A stretch of 22,996 bases of DNA from BOG-938 sp035524315 (lineage in GTDB: Bacteria > Pseudomonadota > Alphaproteobacteria > Caulobacterales > Caulobacteraceae), in the NCBI GenBank assembly GCA_035524315.1, contig DATKPD010000033.1, positions 1 to 22,996 on the forward strand, in the 5' to 3' direction. The notes beneath the pieces were generated by a model that saw only the letters and a list, made by a program, of their open reading frames with translations, was not told the DNA's origin and did no database searches. The position numbers and the translations under genes are program-made. Positions 15,385 to 22,248 of this stretch are shown one piece after another. The first letter of the stretch is position 1. Each line of letters begins with the position of its first letter.

Positions 15385-18300
15385 CTAGTGACGGAACTTC
15401 AGGCCGAGCGTGAAGTAACGGCCGACCGTGTCGTCGCCTTGAGCATAGCCGCCGAACAGCCCCGGCACCCCGCTGCCGCCTCCGGTGCCCGCGACCGGCA
15501 CGGGCTGCTGGTTGAACAGATTATCGATGCTCAAATAGAGGTCGGTGTTACCGACGCTGCTCTTCAACGTGTAGGTGAAGGTCACGTCGGTATACTGGAT
15601 CGCCGGAATCGGCGGGTTGCTGAAGATCGGCGCGGTAACGGCAAAGGGGATGGACGCGCTTGCGGGGGTTGTCGAGATGCCCGTCCAACGCATCGAGTTA
15701 CGCCATTTCTCCAGCACGCTGATCTTGAAATTGTCGATCGGGCTATAGTTGCCGATGACGGTCAGCTTCCAAGATGGCGACGGCTGGGTCCCGCCTTGCC
15801 CGGTGGCCGAGTCGCCCATGTCGACCAGCCCGCTCAGGCCGTTGTTGTAGAGGATGTGCGGCTGGTAGGACGCCAAGCCGCGCAAGGTCAGAGGACGACC
15901 AAGCACGGTCGCCGCGTAGTTGGCCTCGATATCGGCGCCATAGGTATCGAGAGAAGCGATGTTGTAGGGGACACTGATCGTCGCCAGCGCGAAGTTATCG
16001 GTGGTGTGGTCGGAGATCGGGAACGGCCGCGGGGTCAGGGCGCAGTAGGGCGAGGTCCCGTTGCTTTCGATGCAGATGCTCTGGATGACCTGGCTATTGC
16101 CCGCGAGGGTCGAGATGTAGCCGTTCACGGTGATCCGGTAGGCGTCCACGGAAAGGCTGAAGCGTGGGATGAAGCTGGGCCGATAGACAAATCCCGCCGT
16201 GGTGGTGTCGGCCACTTCCGGCTTCAGGTTCGGGTTTGACTCGTTCTCCTGGGGCACTTGGTGGCCGCCCGTGTTGCAGGTGCCGACGGGGATGTTGACG
16301 CAACTGGACGAGTAAACGTTGTAGTCGGTATAGCCTGCGGGGTTGAACACCGTCGGCGCGTAAAGTTCATTCAGGTTTGGCGCCCTGATGTCGCGCGAGC
16401 GCGTCGCGCGGATCGTCAGTTGGTCGTTGACGTGCCACTCGGCGCCGATCTTCCAGGTATCGACCCCGCCGCTGTTAGAATAGTCCGTGTAGCGGACCGC
16501 GCCGTTGATATTGAACGACTGGATGAAAGGCACGTCCCGGATCAGAGGGACATCGGTTTCATAAGCCACTTCCCACACGCTTTGGCTGACGGGTGAGCGA
16601 TTGGCCACGGTGTTGGACGCCCACTGGAACTGCGGGGTGCCGTTGGCGGTAAAGCAGTTGAACTGGATGCCGTTGCAATCCACCAGGTCCGTCGGCTGGG
16701 CGTTGGACACCAGGCTGTAGGTCAGCTTACGGGCGTCGCCCGAGACGGCCATGGTCACGGGGCCGGCCCAGGTCGAGATCGGCGCGCCCGAGAGGCTTCC
16801 GTTGATGTCGTCCTGATGGGTGTGGGCCCAGTATTCGGTCACGCCCGTGACGTATTTGATCGCGGCGGCGCTTTCCGAGGTCGGTCCGAACAAATTGATC
16901 GGCACGCAGTTGGCGTAGTTCGGATTCACCAGTGCGGCGTGGCACACGATCTGGCCGTTGGCCGGATTGACCACCGCGTTTTCGGCGGCCAGCATATGGC
17001 CCTGGTTCAGGTTGTCGTCGTTCTTGGTGTCCTGAACCGAGTTGGAATGCTGGAAACCAACATTCCACTTATATTTGCCGGCGTCGAAGTCTCCGCTGAG
17101 ACCGCCGATCATCATGTAGTTCGTTTCTTCCGTATTCGGTTGAAACGTGCCGAGCTGGGTCAGCATCTTGCCGAACTGGAACGTGCTGGTCGTGTTGGCC
17201 GCGTTATAGGGGTTCGTGTACCCGGCGGGGAACACCACGTTCTGCAGGAAGGCATTGTTGTAGCCCAGCACGCCGGGCGAACCCCCGCTGGTGCCGCGCA
17301 CCTCGATCCATTGGTGGTTGTTCTCGTTGTGATCCATGGTCCCGGCGAATTCGAAGAAGCCGTGGACGTGGTCGGTGATGTCGTAGTCGACCCGGCCGAA
17401 CACCTGGTCCGAGACCAGCAGTGATTTCAGCGATGCGCTGGAATAGTAGCCGCCGTCCCCCCCGCTCTCGATATTGGCGCCGCCCGTGGGCGCGCCGTGG
17501 ACGAAGGGTGAGAGCACGCCGTTCTGGTTGAACTCGAGATAGGGGCAGTTCGCCACGAAGGCGGTGTTGCAGTTGGCGGGAAGATTCAGGAACGAGCCGG
17601 AGGTGATCACGCCGCTGAAGCTGCTTTGGGCGAGGCGCGTGTTGGTGACCAGGTGATAGGGATTGGCCGCCGTGCCGCCACCCTGCACCGTCCAGTCCAG
17701 GGCGCCCCAGGGCCGGCTGAGCTTGTTAAAGATGCCAGGGTCGTCGTGGTGTTCATAGCTGGCTTCGAAGTGCAGCCTGCCGCCCATGAAGCTGCGGCCG
17801 ACGGCGATGGCTTCATCGTTGATCTGGTCGTCGCCGTATTGCGAGATGCCGTCCGACAAATTGATCTTCAGGCCGTTGAACTTGGTGTCGGTGATGAAGT
17901 TCACCACGCCCGAGATGGCGTCCGAGCCATAGACGGCCGAGGCGCCGCCCGTGACCACATCGACCCGCTGCAGCAGCAGCGACGGGATCATGTCCACGTC
18001 CACCACGCCCAAGGGCGAGGTCGGCTGCACCCGGTTGCCGTCAAACAGGATCAGCACGCGCGTGGTGCCGACCGCGCGCAGGTTCAGCTGTTGCGCGGCA
18101 TTGTTTTGCGAGCTGTTGCCGGGGTTGGTGGTTTGAGTCACCGATCCGGTGAATGACGGCAGGGTATTCAAGGCGTCCGCGATAATGGTCGGCTGCAGCT
18201 CCATCATTTGCTGCGTGCTGAACACCGTCACCGGCGTCGGGCTATTGTTGCCGTTGGTGATGACCCGCGAACCGGTCACGACCACTTCATTCGCCGGCTG

Positions 18301-18387
18301 ACTCGCCGTTTGCGCGTTCGCCAACGAAGACAATGCCAAAGCGCTGACGCCAGTCAGCAAAGCAACCACGGCCTGATTGGATTTCAT
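15385..18387 (-). CDS. TonB-dependent outer-membrane receptor
   Basis: This 1000-residue protein has a Sec signal peptide (about 1-26, ending ANA-Q), a TonB box NEVVVTGSRV, and a plug domain with PVTVFSTQQMMELQP, RVLILFDGNRV, VDVVTGGASAVYGSDAISGV and VNFITDTKF. A long 22-strand-type barrel rich in aromatic and Asn residues follows, closing with GRYFTLGLKFRH. No N-terminal signalling extension is seen, so it is a transporter without its own sigma/anti-sigma relay. The family imports siderophores, vitamins, glycans and, in these alphaproteobacteria, many catabolic substrates. Position inside an oxidoreductase cluster favours catabolic uptake. GGGGAGGG five bases before the ATG at 18387 fixes the start. 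A CTCA-N5-TGAG dyad lies about 160 bases upstream. Confidence 0.92.
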   Translation of the reverse strand: MKSNQAVVALLTGVSALALSSLANAQTASQPANEVVVTGSRVITNGNNSPTPVTVFSTQQMMELQPTIIADALNTLPSFTGSVTQTTNPGNSSQNNAAQQLNLRAVGTTRVLILFDGNRVQPTSPLGVVDVDMIPSLLLQRVDVVTGGASAVYGSDAISGVVNFITDTKFNGLKINLSDGISQYGDDQINDEAIAVGRSFMGGRLHFEASYEHHDDPGIFNKLSRPWGALDWTVQGGGTAANPYHLVTNTRLAQSSFSGVITSGSFLNLPANCNTAFVANCPYLEFNQNGVLSPFVHGAPTGGANIESGGDGGYYSSASLKSLLVSDQVFGRVDYDITDHVHGFFEFAGTMDHNENNHQWIEVRGTSGGSPGVLGYNNAFLQNVVFPAGYTNPYNAANTTSTFQFGKMLTQLGTFQPNTEETNYMMIGGLSGDFDAGKYKWNVGFQHSNSVQDTKNDDNLNQGHMLAAENAVVNPANGQIVCHAALVNPNYANCVPINLFGPTSESAAAIKYVTGVTEYWAHTHQDDINGSLSGAPISTWAGPVTMAVSGDARKLTYSLVSNAQPTDLVDCNGIQFNCFTANGTPQFQWASNTVANRSPVSQSVWEVAYETDVPLIRDVPFIQSFNINGAVRYTDYSNSGGVDTWKIGAEWHVNDQLTIRATRSRDIRAPNLNELYAPTVFNPAGYTDYNVYSSSCVNIPVGTCNTGGHQVPQENESNPNLKPEVADTTTAGFVYRPSFIPRFSLSVDAYRITVNGYISTLAGNSQVIQSICIESNGTSPYCALTPRPFPISDHTTDNFALATISVPYNIASLDTYGADIEANYAATVLGRPLTLRGLASYQPHILYNNGLSGLVDMGDSATGQGGTQPSPSWKLTVIGNYSPIDNFKISVLEKWRNSMRWTGISTTPASASIPFAVTAPIFSNPPIPAIQYTDVTFTYTLKSSVGNTDLYLSIDNLFNQQPVPVAGTGGGSGVPGLFGGYAQGDDTVGRYFTLGLKFRH

Positions 18388-18839
18388 CGATCCCTCCCCA
18401 TTGCCCATAAAATTGTTCTACGATCTTGCGCGCAGCTTTTCCGAAGGGCGTTGGCGTCTTATCGACAGCTCACTTCGGCCGAAGCTACGACGCCATCTTT
18501 TATGGCTGGATATCGAATAGGAAAAATCGCCACCCCGGACTTCTCTCAAAGACTGAGATGAAAAGGATTACTGTTGGATACACACTTCCTATTTCGCGGC
18601 CTATTGGCGCGGAGGAAAAGAAGGCGCTGAGACTTGGCCGGCACATGGCGGCGCTTCCGCGCCGACCAGCGGCCGGTACGCATCGGAGCATCGATCAAGG
18701 CAAGCCTGGCCGAGCGCTAACGTGTGGCTTTCAGGCTCACGGTTCTAACCGTCGCGCCGCGCCCTTTGGACCGCTTCCCGCTTGGCGGCGGTATCCGGAC
18801 GGCCGAGGACGAGCGCGGAACCACTCCGGCGAAGGCCCG
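18388..18839. other. Intergenic region upstream of the receptor gene
   Basis: These 452 bases lie between the receptor start and the end of the MFS gene upstream, both on the minus strand. The part near the receptor (18388-18600) is less GC-rich and should hold its promoter, though no clear -35/-10 pair stands out. It contains the palindrome TTCGGCCGAA near 18474-18483 and the CTCA-N5-TGAG dyad at 18544-18558. A further dyad ACGGTT-CT-AACCGT lies at 18739-18752, about 90 bases past the MFS stop, without a T-run. A plus-strand reading from the ATG at 18556 resembles nothing I know. Confidence 0.5.
18544..18558. promoter_or_regulatory. Candidate operator, CTCA-N5-TGAG dyad, upstream of the receptor gene
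   Basis: The sequence TCTCA-AAGAC-TGAGA is a perfect 5-5-5 inverted repeat centred about 164 bases upstream of the receptor start. The same dyad occurs at 20174-20188 and 22152-22166, again in intergenic DNA. No regulator for it is in the window. Confidence 0.5.
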
Positions 18840-20069
18840 CTAGGCGCTGGCTGGGGCGGGTTTTGACAGGCCGAGGGAGATCACGGCCGACAGCAGCAGC
18901 GAGCCGCCGAACAGCACGTAGGCCGGCTGGAAATGCATGGCCTGGACCAGGGGCGCGCCGAAGCCCTGCAGGCTCACGATCATCGGGCTCATCAAACCCA
19001 TGACCTTGGGCAGGGCGCGGCGGCCGAAGCGCTGCGCCACCAGGCCCGGCCACACCGGCAACATGCCCCCCGCGGAGGCGCCGACGCAGGCGGCGGCGAC
19101 GTAAAGGGCGTCGTAGTCGTGCATGAGCAGCAGGGCGGCGATGGCGACCAGATTGAGCGCGATGGCGATCCAGAAGGTGTTTCGCAGACCCATACGGTCG
19201 GTGAAGCTGGCGAAGCCGATCTTGCCGATCATCGCCGCCAGCCCCGAGATCGCGGCCAGTTTGGCCGCCTCGGTGTTGGCCACGCCGAAGGTCAGGGCGT
19301 AAGGCACCAGGGTCGCGCCGAGGCCCAGGTAGACGATCACCGCGAACAGATAGGTGGCCCCCACCACCCAGAAATCGGGGCGGCGGAGAATCTCGCCCGT
19401 GGACGGGATCGGAGCCTGCGGCGTGTCGGCGGTGACGGGGGCCGTTTCGGCGCCCCAGGCCTGCATGCCGCGCTTTTCAGGATGATCGACCGCCAGTAGG
19501 GCCACGGGGATCGCCGCCGCGATCATGATGACGGCGAGCGTGCGATAGCCCCCCTCCAGGCCGTTTGCGGCGATGACTTTGGCGATGAAGGGCGGGATGA
19601 ACATCTGGCCGAACGACGTGCCAAGGATGGCCACGGTCAAGGCGCGCCCGCGATCGGCGACGAACCAGTTGGCGACCAGGGCCGAGGCTCCGATGTTGGA
19701 GACCATGCTCGACGCGAACGCGATGATGATGGCGTAGATCGCATAGAACGGCGTCAGGGTGTGAACTATCGATAGTAGGAAGAAGCCCGCCGCTAGCAGC
19801 ACAAGCCCCGCCACCACGGCGTTGCGGATGCCGAAGCGGGCCACCGCCGGCCCAGCGGCGATGCCGAGGATGCCGGCGCCGACGTTGAGCAGGGTGAACC
19901 CGAACAGGACCTGGGTCCGCGATACGTGAAAGGCGTCCGAGACCGGCTTAACGAACACCGGGAACGCGTAGAGGGTCGTGCCGTAGACCACGCCGAAGCA
20001 CAGGAACGCCGCGAACACGATCAACCAAGCGTAAATTGGCCGGCTCGGCCGAGCGTTGAGCGCCTCCAT
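18840..20069 (-). CDS. Major facilitator superfamily transporter, oxalate/formate-antiporter-like
   Basis: This 409-residue carrier has the two-fold, twelve-helix MFS pattern. The N-half contains IYAWLIVFAAFLCFGVVYGT, VSRTQVLFGFTLLNVGAG, and NWFVADRGRALTVAILGTSF, the loop signature of the monocarboxylate/OFA-like branch. A central hydrophilic linker (about 195-220) precedes LRRPDFWVVGATYLF, a common start of the second half in this group. The C-half keeps FTDRMGLRNTFWIAIALNL. It probably imports an organic acid; the substrate is unknown. The start at 20069 follows an AGGGGG run about ten bases upstream; longer in-frame starts lie in non-hydrophobic sequence. A terminator separates it from the NHL gene, so it has its own promoter, with a CTCA-N5-TGAG dyad about 110 bases upstream. 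Confidence 0.86.
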   Translation of the reverse strand: MEALNARPSRPIYAWLIVFAAFLCFGVVYGTTLYAFPVFVKPVSDAFHVSRTQVLFGFTLLNVGAGILGIAAGPAVARFGIRNAVVAGLVLLAAGFFLLSIVHTLTPFYAIYAIIIAFASSMVSNIGASALVANWFVADRGRALTVAILGTSFGQMFIPPFIAKVIAANGLEGGYRTLAVIMIAAAIPVALLAVDHPEKRGMQAWGAETAPVTADTPQAPIPSTGEILRRPDFWVVGATYLFAVIVYLGLGATLVPYALTFGVANTEAAKLAAISGLAAMIGKIGFASFTDRMGLRNTFWIAIALNLVAIAALLLMHDYDALYVAAACVGASAGGMLPVWPGLVAQRFGRRALPKVMGLMSPMIVSLQGFGAPLVQAMHFQPAYVLFGGSLLLSAVISLGLSKPAPASA

Positions 20070-20173
20070 GAGCAATTCGCCCCCTATTCGATTTGGTGGT
20101 TCTAGTTGGTTAGCGAGGGTATGCGTTCGCCTTGGCCGTTGACAGGGCCGCGCCGGACCGACGCCGACAACCG

Positions 20174-20188
20174 TCTCAAAGGATGAGA
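20174..20188. promoter_or_regulatory. Candidate operator, CTCA-N5-TGAG dyad, upstream of the second MFS gene
   Basis: TCTCA-AAGGA-TGAGA is a perfect 5-5-5 inverted repeat centred about 112 bases upstream of the MFS start. It shares nine contiguous bases (TCTCAAAG plus both arms) with the copy before the receptor gene. It lies beyond the terminator of the NHL gene, so it can only serve the MFS promoter. Confidence 0.5.
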
Positions 20189-20210
20189 GCCCGGGGCCGG
20201 CCGCAACCTC

Positions 20211-20250
20211 CATATAAAACAAAGGCCCGCGCCGTGAGGACGCGGGCCTT
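20211..20250 (-). terminator. Rho-independent terminator after the NHL gene
   Basis: On the minus strand AAGGCCCGCG (20250-20241) pairs perfectly with CGCGGGCCTT (20231-20222) across a nine-base loop. The T-rich run TTTGTTTTATA follows. The hairpin starts 23 bases after the NHL stop, so it ends the monocupin-NHL transcript. A GGCCAATTGGCC palindrome overlaps the stop codon region at 20263-20274. Confidence 0.85.
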
Positions 20251-20273
20251 GATCGCACATAGGGCCAATTGGC

Positions 20274-21458
20274 CTATTTGGGCACGTAGCGCGCCAGCCC
20301 CCAGGGCGTGACCTGGGAGGTGTAGATATAGCCGTCCGCGGCGGCCACGCCCTCCGCCCCGGTCGTTCCGCGCAGCGGAAACCAGGGGACCGGATTGCCC
20401 AGCACGTCGGGAATGAAGGCAGTGACCACGCCCGTGCGAGCGCTGCCCACGTGCACGCCGCGGACATAGGCGTTGTCCTCGCGCACGCTGGATTCGGAGT
20501 CGGCCAGATACAGGGTGTCGTTCTTGTCGATGTAGAGGCCGCTCGGCTTGCCGAACTGCTTCCAGCGGTCGAGCAATTTGCCGTCCGGACTGAAAATCTT
20601 GATCACGCTGTTGCCGCGATCGCCCACGAACAGGCGGCCCTGGCTGTCAATGGCCAGGGCGTGGCCGCAGTCGATCTGATGAGCGTCATCCGGCTGGCAG
20701 GTCGGCCACGAAGTGACAAAAGCCCCGGTCTTGTCGAACTTCACGATGCGGTTGTTGGACGGTTTGCTGTCGTGCCCATCGGCTACGTAGATATAGCCGT
20801 CCTTGTCGACCGCCACGGCCGACGGCTGACTCAGATGGGTCTTGTCGTTGCCGTAAACACCCGGCGTGCCCAAACGCATCAGCAGCTTGCCCTCGGGGCT
20901 GAACTCCAGCACCTGGGCGCCATTGGGCGTCAGGTTGGTCGGGAAATTGCGGCCCTTGTAGCCCCCTGGCTGACCCGAGAAGTCGATGTTGGACTGCAGA
21001 TCTGTGACCCACAGGTTGCCGTCGGGCGCCACGTACAGGCCGTGGGGATAGACCACCTGGTCGACAACCATGGTCTTCACAAGATTGCCGCTGGAATCGA
21101 ACTTCCACAGCACCGGATCATGCACGCCGATGCATACGTCCTGTCCGCCGCAACGCTGGTAGATCCAGATCGAATGGCCGTCCTTGTCGATCGAGATTCC
21201 GCTGGCGCTCCCCAGATGCATGCCCTTGGGGATCTTGAAGAAGGTCTCTTCGCGGGCATAGGGGTTGGGCAGGGCTTGGTCGGCGGGCGTACGGGCGCTG
21301 ACGTTGTAGTTGCCGGCCGCCGCGCCCGCCACGCCGCCCCATTGGGGGACGAGGGGCGCCTTGGACGCACTGTCGGCTTGGGCATGGGCGAGCGTGGCGG
21401 CCATCGCAGCGCACGCAGCGCCCATCAGCGCCGCCCTCTTCAGGCGAGCTTTGAACAT
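20274..21458 (-). CDS. Secreted NHL-repeat beta-propeller, peptidyl-hydroxyglycine lyase-like
   Basis: This 394-residue protein has a Sec signal peptide (hydrophobic 9-22, cleavage near AHA-Q at 26-27) and NHL repeats forming a six-bladed propeller. Repeats are clear in YPHGLYVAPDGNLWVTDLQ, SQPSAVAVDKDGYIYVADGH, CGHALAIDSQGRLFVGDRGN and KPSGLYIDKNDTLYLADSES. Each is followed by a strand such as VLEFSPEGKLLMRLG or IVKFDKTGAFVTSW. The blade pattern resembles peptidyl-alpha-hydroxyglycine amidating lyase, though bacterial members mostly lack a known reaction and may be lactonase-like or binding proteins. AAGGAGG, partly overlapping the stop of the monocupin gene, sets the start and shows translational coupling. 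A terminator follows. Periplasmic location is inferred from the signal. Confidence 0.82.
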   Translation of the reverse strand: MFKARLKRAALMGAACAAMAATLAHAQADSASKAPLVPQWGGVAGAAAGNYNVSARTPADQALPNPYAREETFFKIPKGMHLGSASGISIDKDGHSIWIYQRCGGQDVCIGVHDPVLWKFDSSGNLVKTMVVDQVVYPHGLYVAPDGNLWVTDLQSNIDFSGQPGGYKGRNFPTNLTPNGAQVLEFSPEGKLLMRLGTPGVYGNDKTHLSQPSAVAVDKDGYIYVADGHDSKPSNNRIVKFDKTGAFVTSWPTCQPDDAHQIDCGHALAIDSQGRLFVGDRGNSVIKIFSPDGKLLDRWKQFGKPSGLYIDKNDTLYLADSESSVREDNAYVRGVHVGSARTGVVTAFIPDVLGNPVPWFPLRGTTGAEGVAAADGYIYTSQVTPWGLARYVPK

Positions 21459-21467
21459 GGTTCCTCC

Positions 21468-22064
21468 TTAGAAATTGACTTTGCCGGTGGGCTTGCCGTC
21501 TTCATCGACATTGACGTTCGGCACAGGCCCTTCGCCGACGATCTCAAGCACCACCGGGTCTCCCCCCGCCTTGGCGCCGTCCCAGTGCACCGTGTCGATC
21601 ACGTCCTGAGAGATCGTCCCCGGGCCGAAAGGATAGGTCTTGTCCGGATCGAAATGGTTGCTGGTGCTGACCCACCAGGTGCCCGAGATGACGGTGATGA
21701 AGCGCGGCATGCCGTGGAAGTGCGGCCGGCTGAAATTGCCCGGCCACCACTTGAGCAGGAGCACGTAGGGGCCCGGCTTGGACGGATCGCCCACCATCTT
21801 GAACTGCTGTTCCTTGCCGGGCGTCCCGGTCCAGGGAATATCCTGCGGCAGGATGAAGGGCACGTGGCCGGGATCCGGGAAGTAGGCCTTGTTCGGATCG
21901 CTCGCGGCCGGCTGGACCGGGGCGGGCCAGTTCGACTTCCACGCGGCCACCGCGGCGGCCTTCTGCTCGGCGGTCGGCGGCGCCGGCTGGGCCGCGGCGA
22001 CCGACGCGCTCACCAGTGGCGCGGCGACCAGCAAACACGCCTTCAACATTGTGTTGAATTGCAT
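21468..22064 (-). CDS. Secreted single-domain cupin protein
   Basis: This 198-residue protein has a Sec signal peptide (about 6-25, ending AAA-Q) and one cupin barrel at about 95-180. The metal-site strand reads SRPHFHGMPRFITVISGTWW with H115 and H117, but the place of the usual Glu holds Arg121 or Phe122. A further His (H160, in IDTVHWDG) may complete a three-His site. This group is often annotated only as cupin-domain protein; a binding or lyase/isomerase role is possible. GGGAGG nine bases before the ATG at 22064 favours this start over an upstream in-frame one at 22100. It is the first gene of an operon with the NHL propeller and is divergent from the acetaldehyde dehydrogenase gene. Confidence 0.75.
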   Translation of the reverse strand: MQFNTMLKACLLVAAPLVSASVAAAQPAPPTAEQKAAAVAAWKSNWPAPVQPAASDPNKAYFPDPGHVPFILPQDIPWTGTPGKEQQFKMVGDPSKPGPYVLLLKWWPGNFSRPHFHGMPRFITVISGTWWVSTSNHFDPDKTYPFGPGTISQDVIDTVHWDGAKAGGDPVVLEIVGEGPVPNVNVDEDGKPTGKVNF

Positions 22065-22248
22065 TCTTAACATCCTCCCGATGGTCTTGGGACTTAGCAT
22101 CCGCCGGTGCTAACTTGCCAACAGCAACCTCCTTCGTCGATTGACTAGCCTGCTCAACAGGTGAGAGCGCTTCGCTGCGTTCCCCTGTTTTTGCCACGGA
22201 CCGTCGCATAGATTGCGGCGGTGGAATTCAACGAGCCTAGGGACCTCA
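22065..22248. promoter_or_regulatory. Divergent promoter region between monocupin and acetaldehyde dehydrogenase genes
   Basis: These 184 bases must hold promoters for both directions. The only strong signal is the CTCA-N5-TGAG dyad near its middle (22152-22166), placed about 90 bases from each start. TTGACT at 22141-22146 could be a -35 element but lacks a matching -10 at normal spacing. Confidence 0.5.
22152..22166. promoter_or_regulatory. Candidate operator, CTCA-N5-TGAG dyad, between divergent genes
   Basis: GCTCA-ACAGG-TGAGA keeps the CTCA/TGAG core of the other two copies with the same five-base spacing, although the outermost pair is not complementary. Its central position, 88 bases from the monocupin start and about 83 from the dehydrogenase start, suits control of both promoters by one dimeric protein. 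Confidence 0.5.

Noticed and set aside
18556..18866. Possible small plus-strand gene starting at the ATG inside the operator-like dyad
   Set aside because: No family likeness, no ribosome-binding site of note, and it runs into the antisense of the MFS gene end.
20263..20274. GGCCAATTGGCC palindrome at the NHL stop codon
   Set aside because: A 12-base GC-rich palindrome is not rare at this composition, and the strong terminator hairpin nearby explains the 3' end.
20451..22070. Long plus-strand open frame (539 codons) across the NHL and monocupin genes
   Set aside because: Antisense shadow of two well-supported secreted proteins; its composition is rich in Arg, His and Gly with no family likeness.
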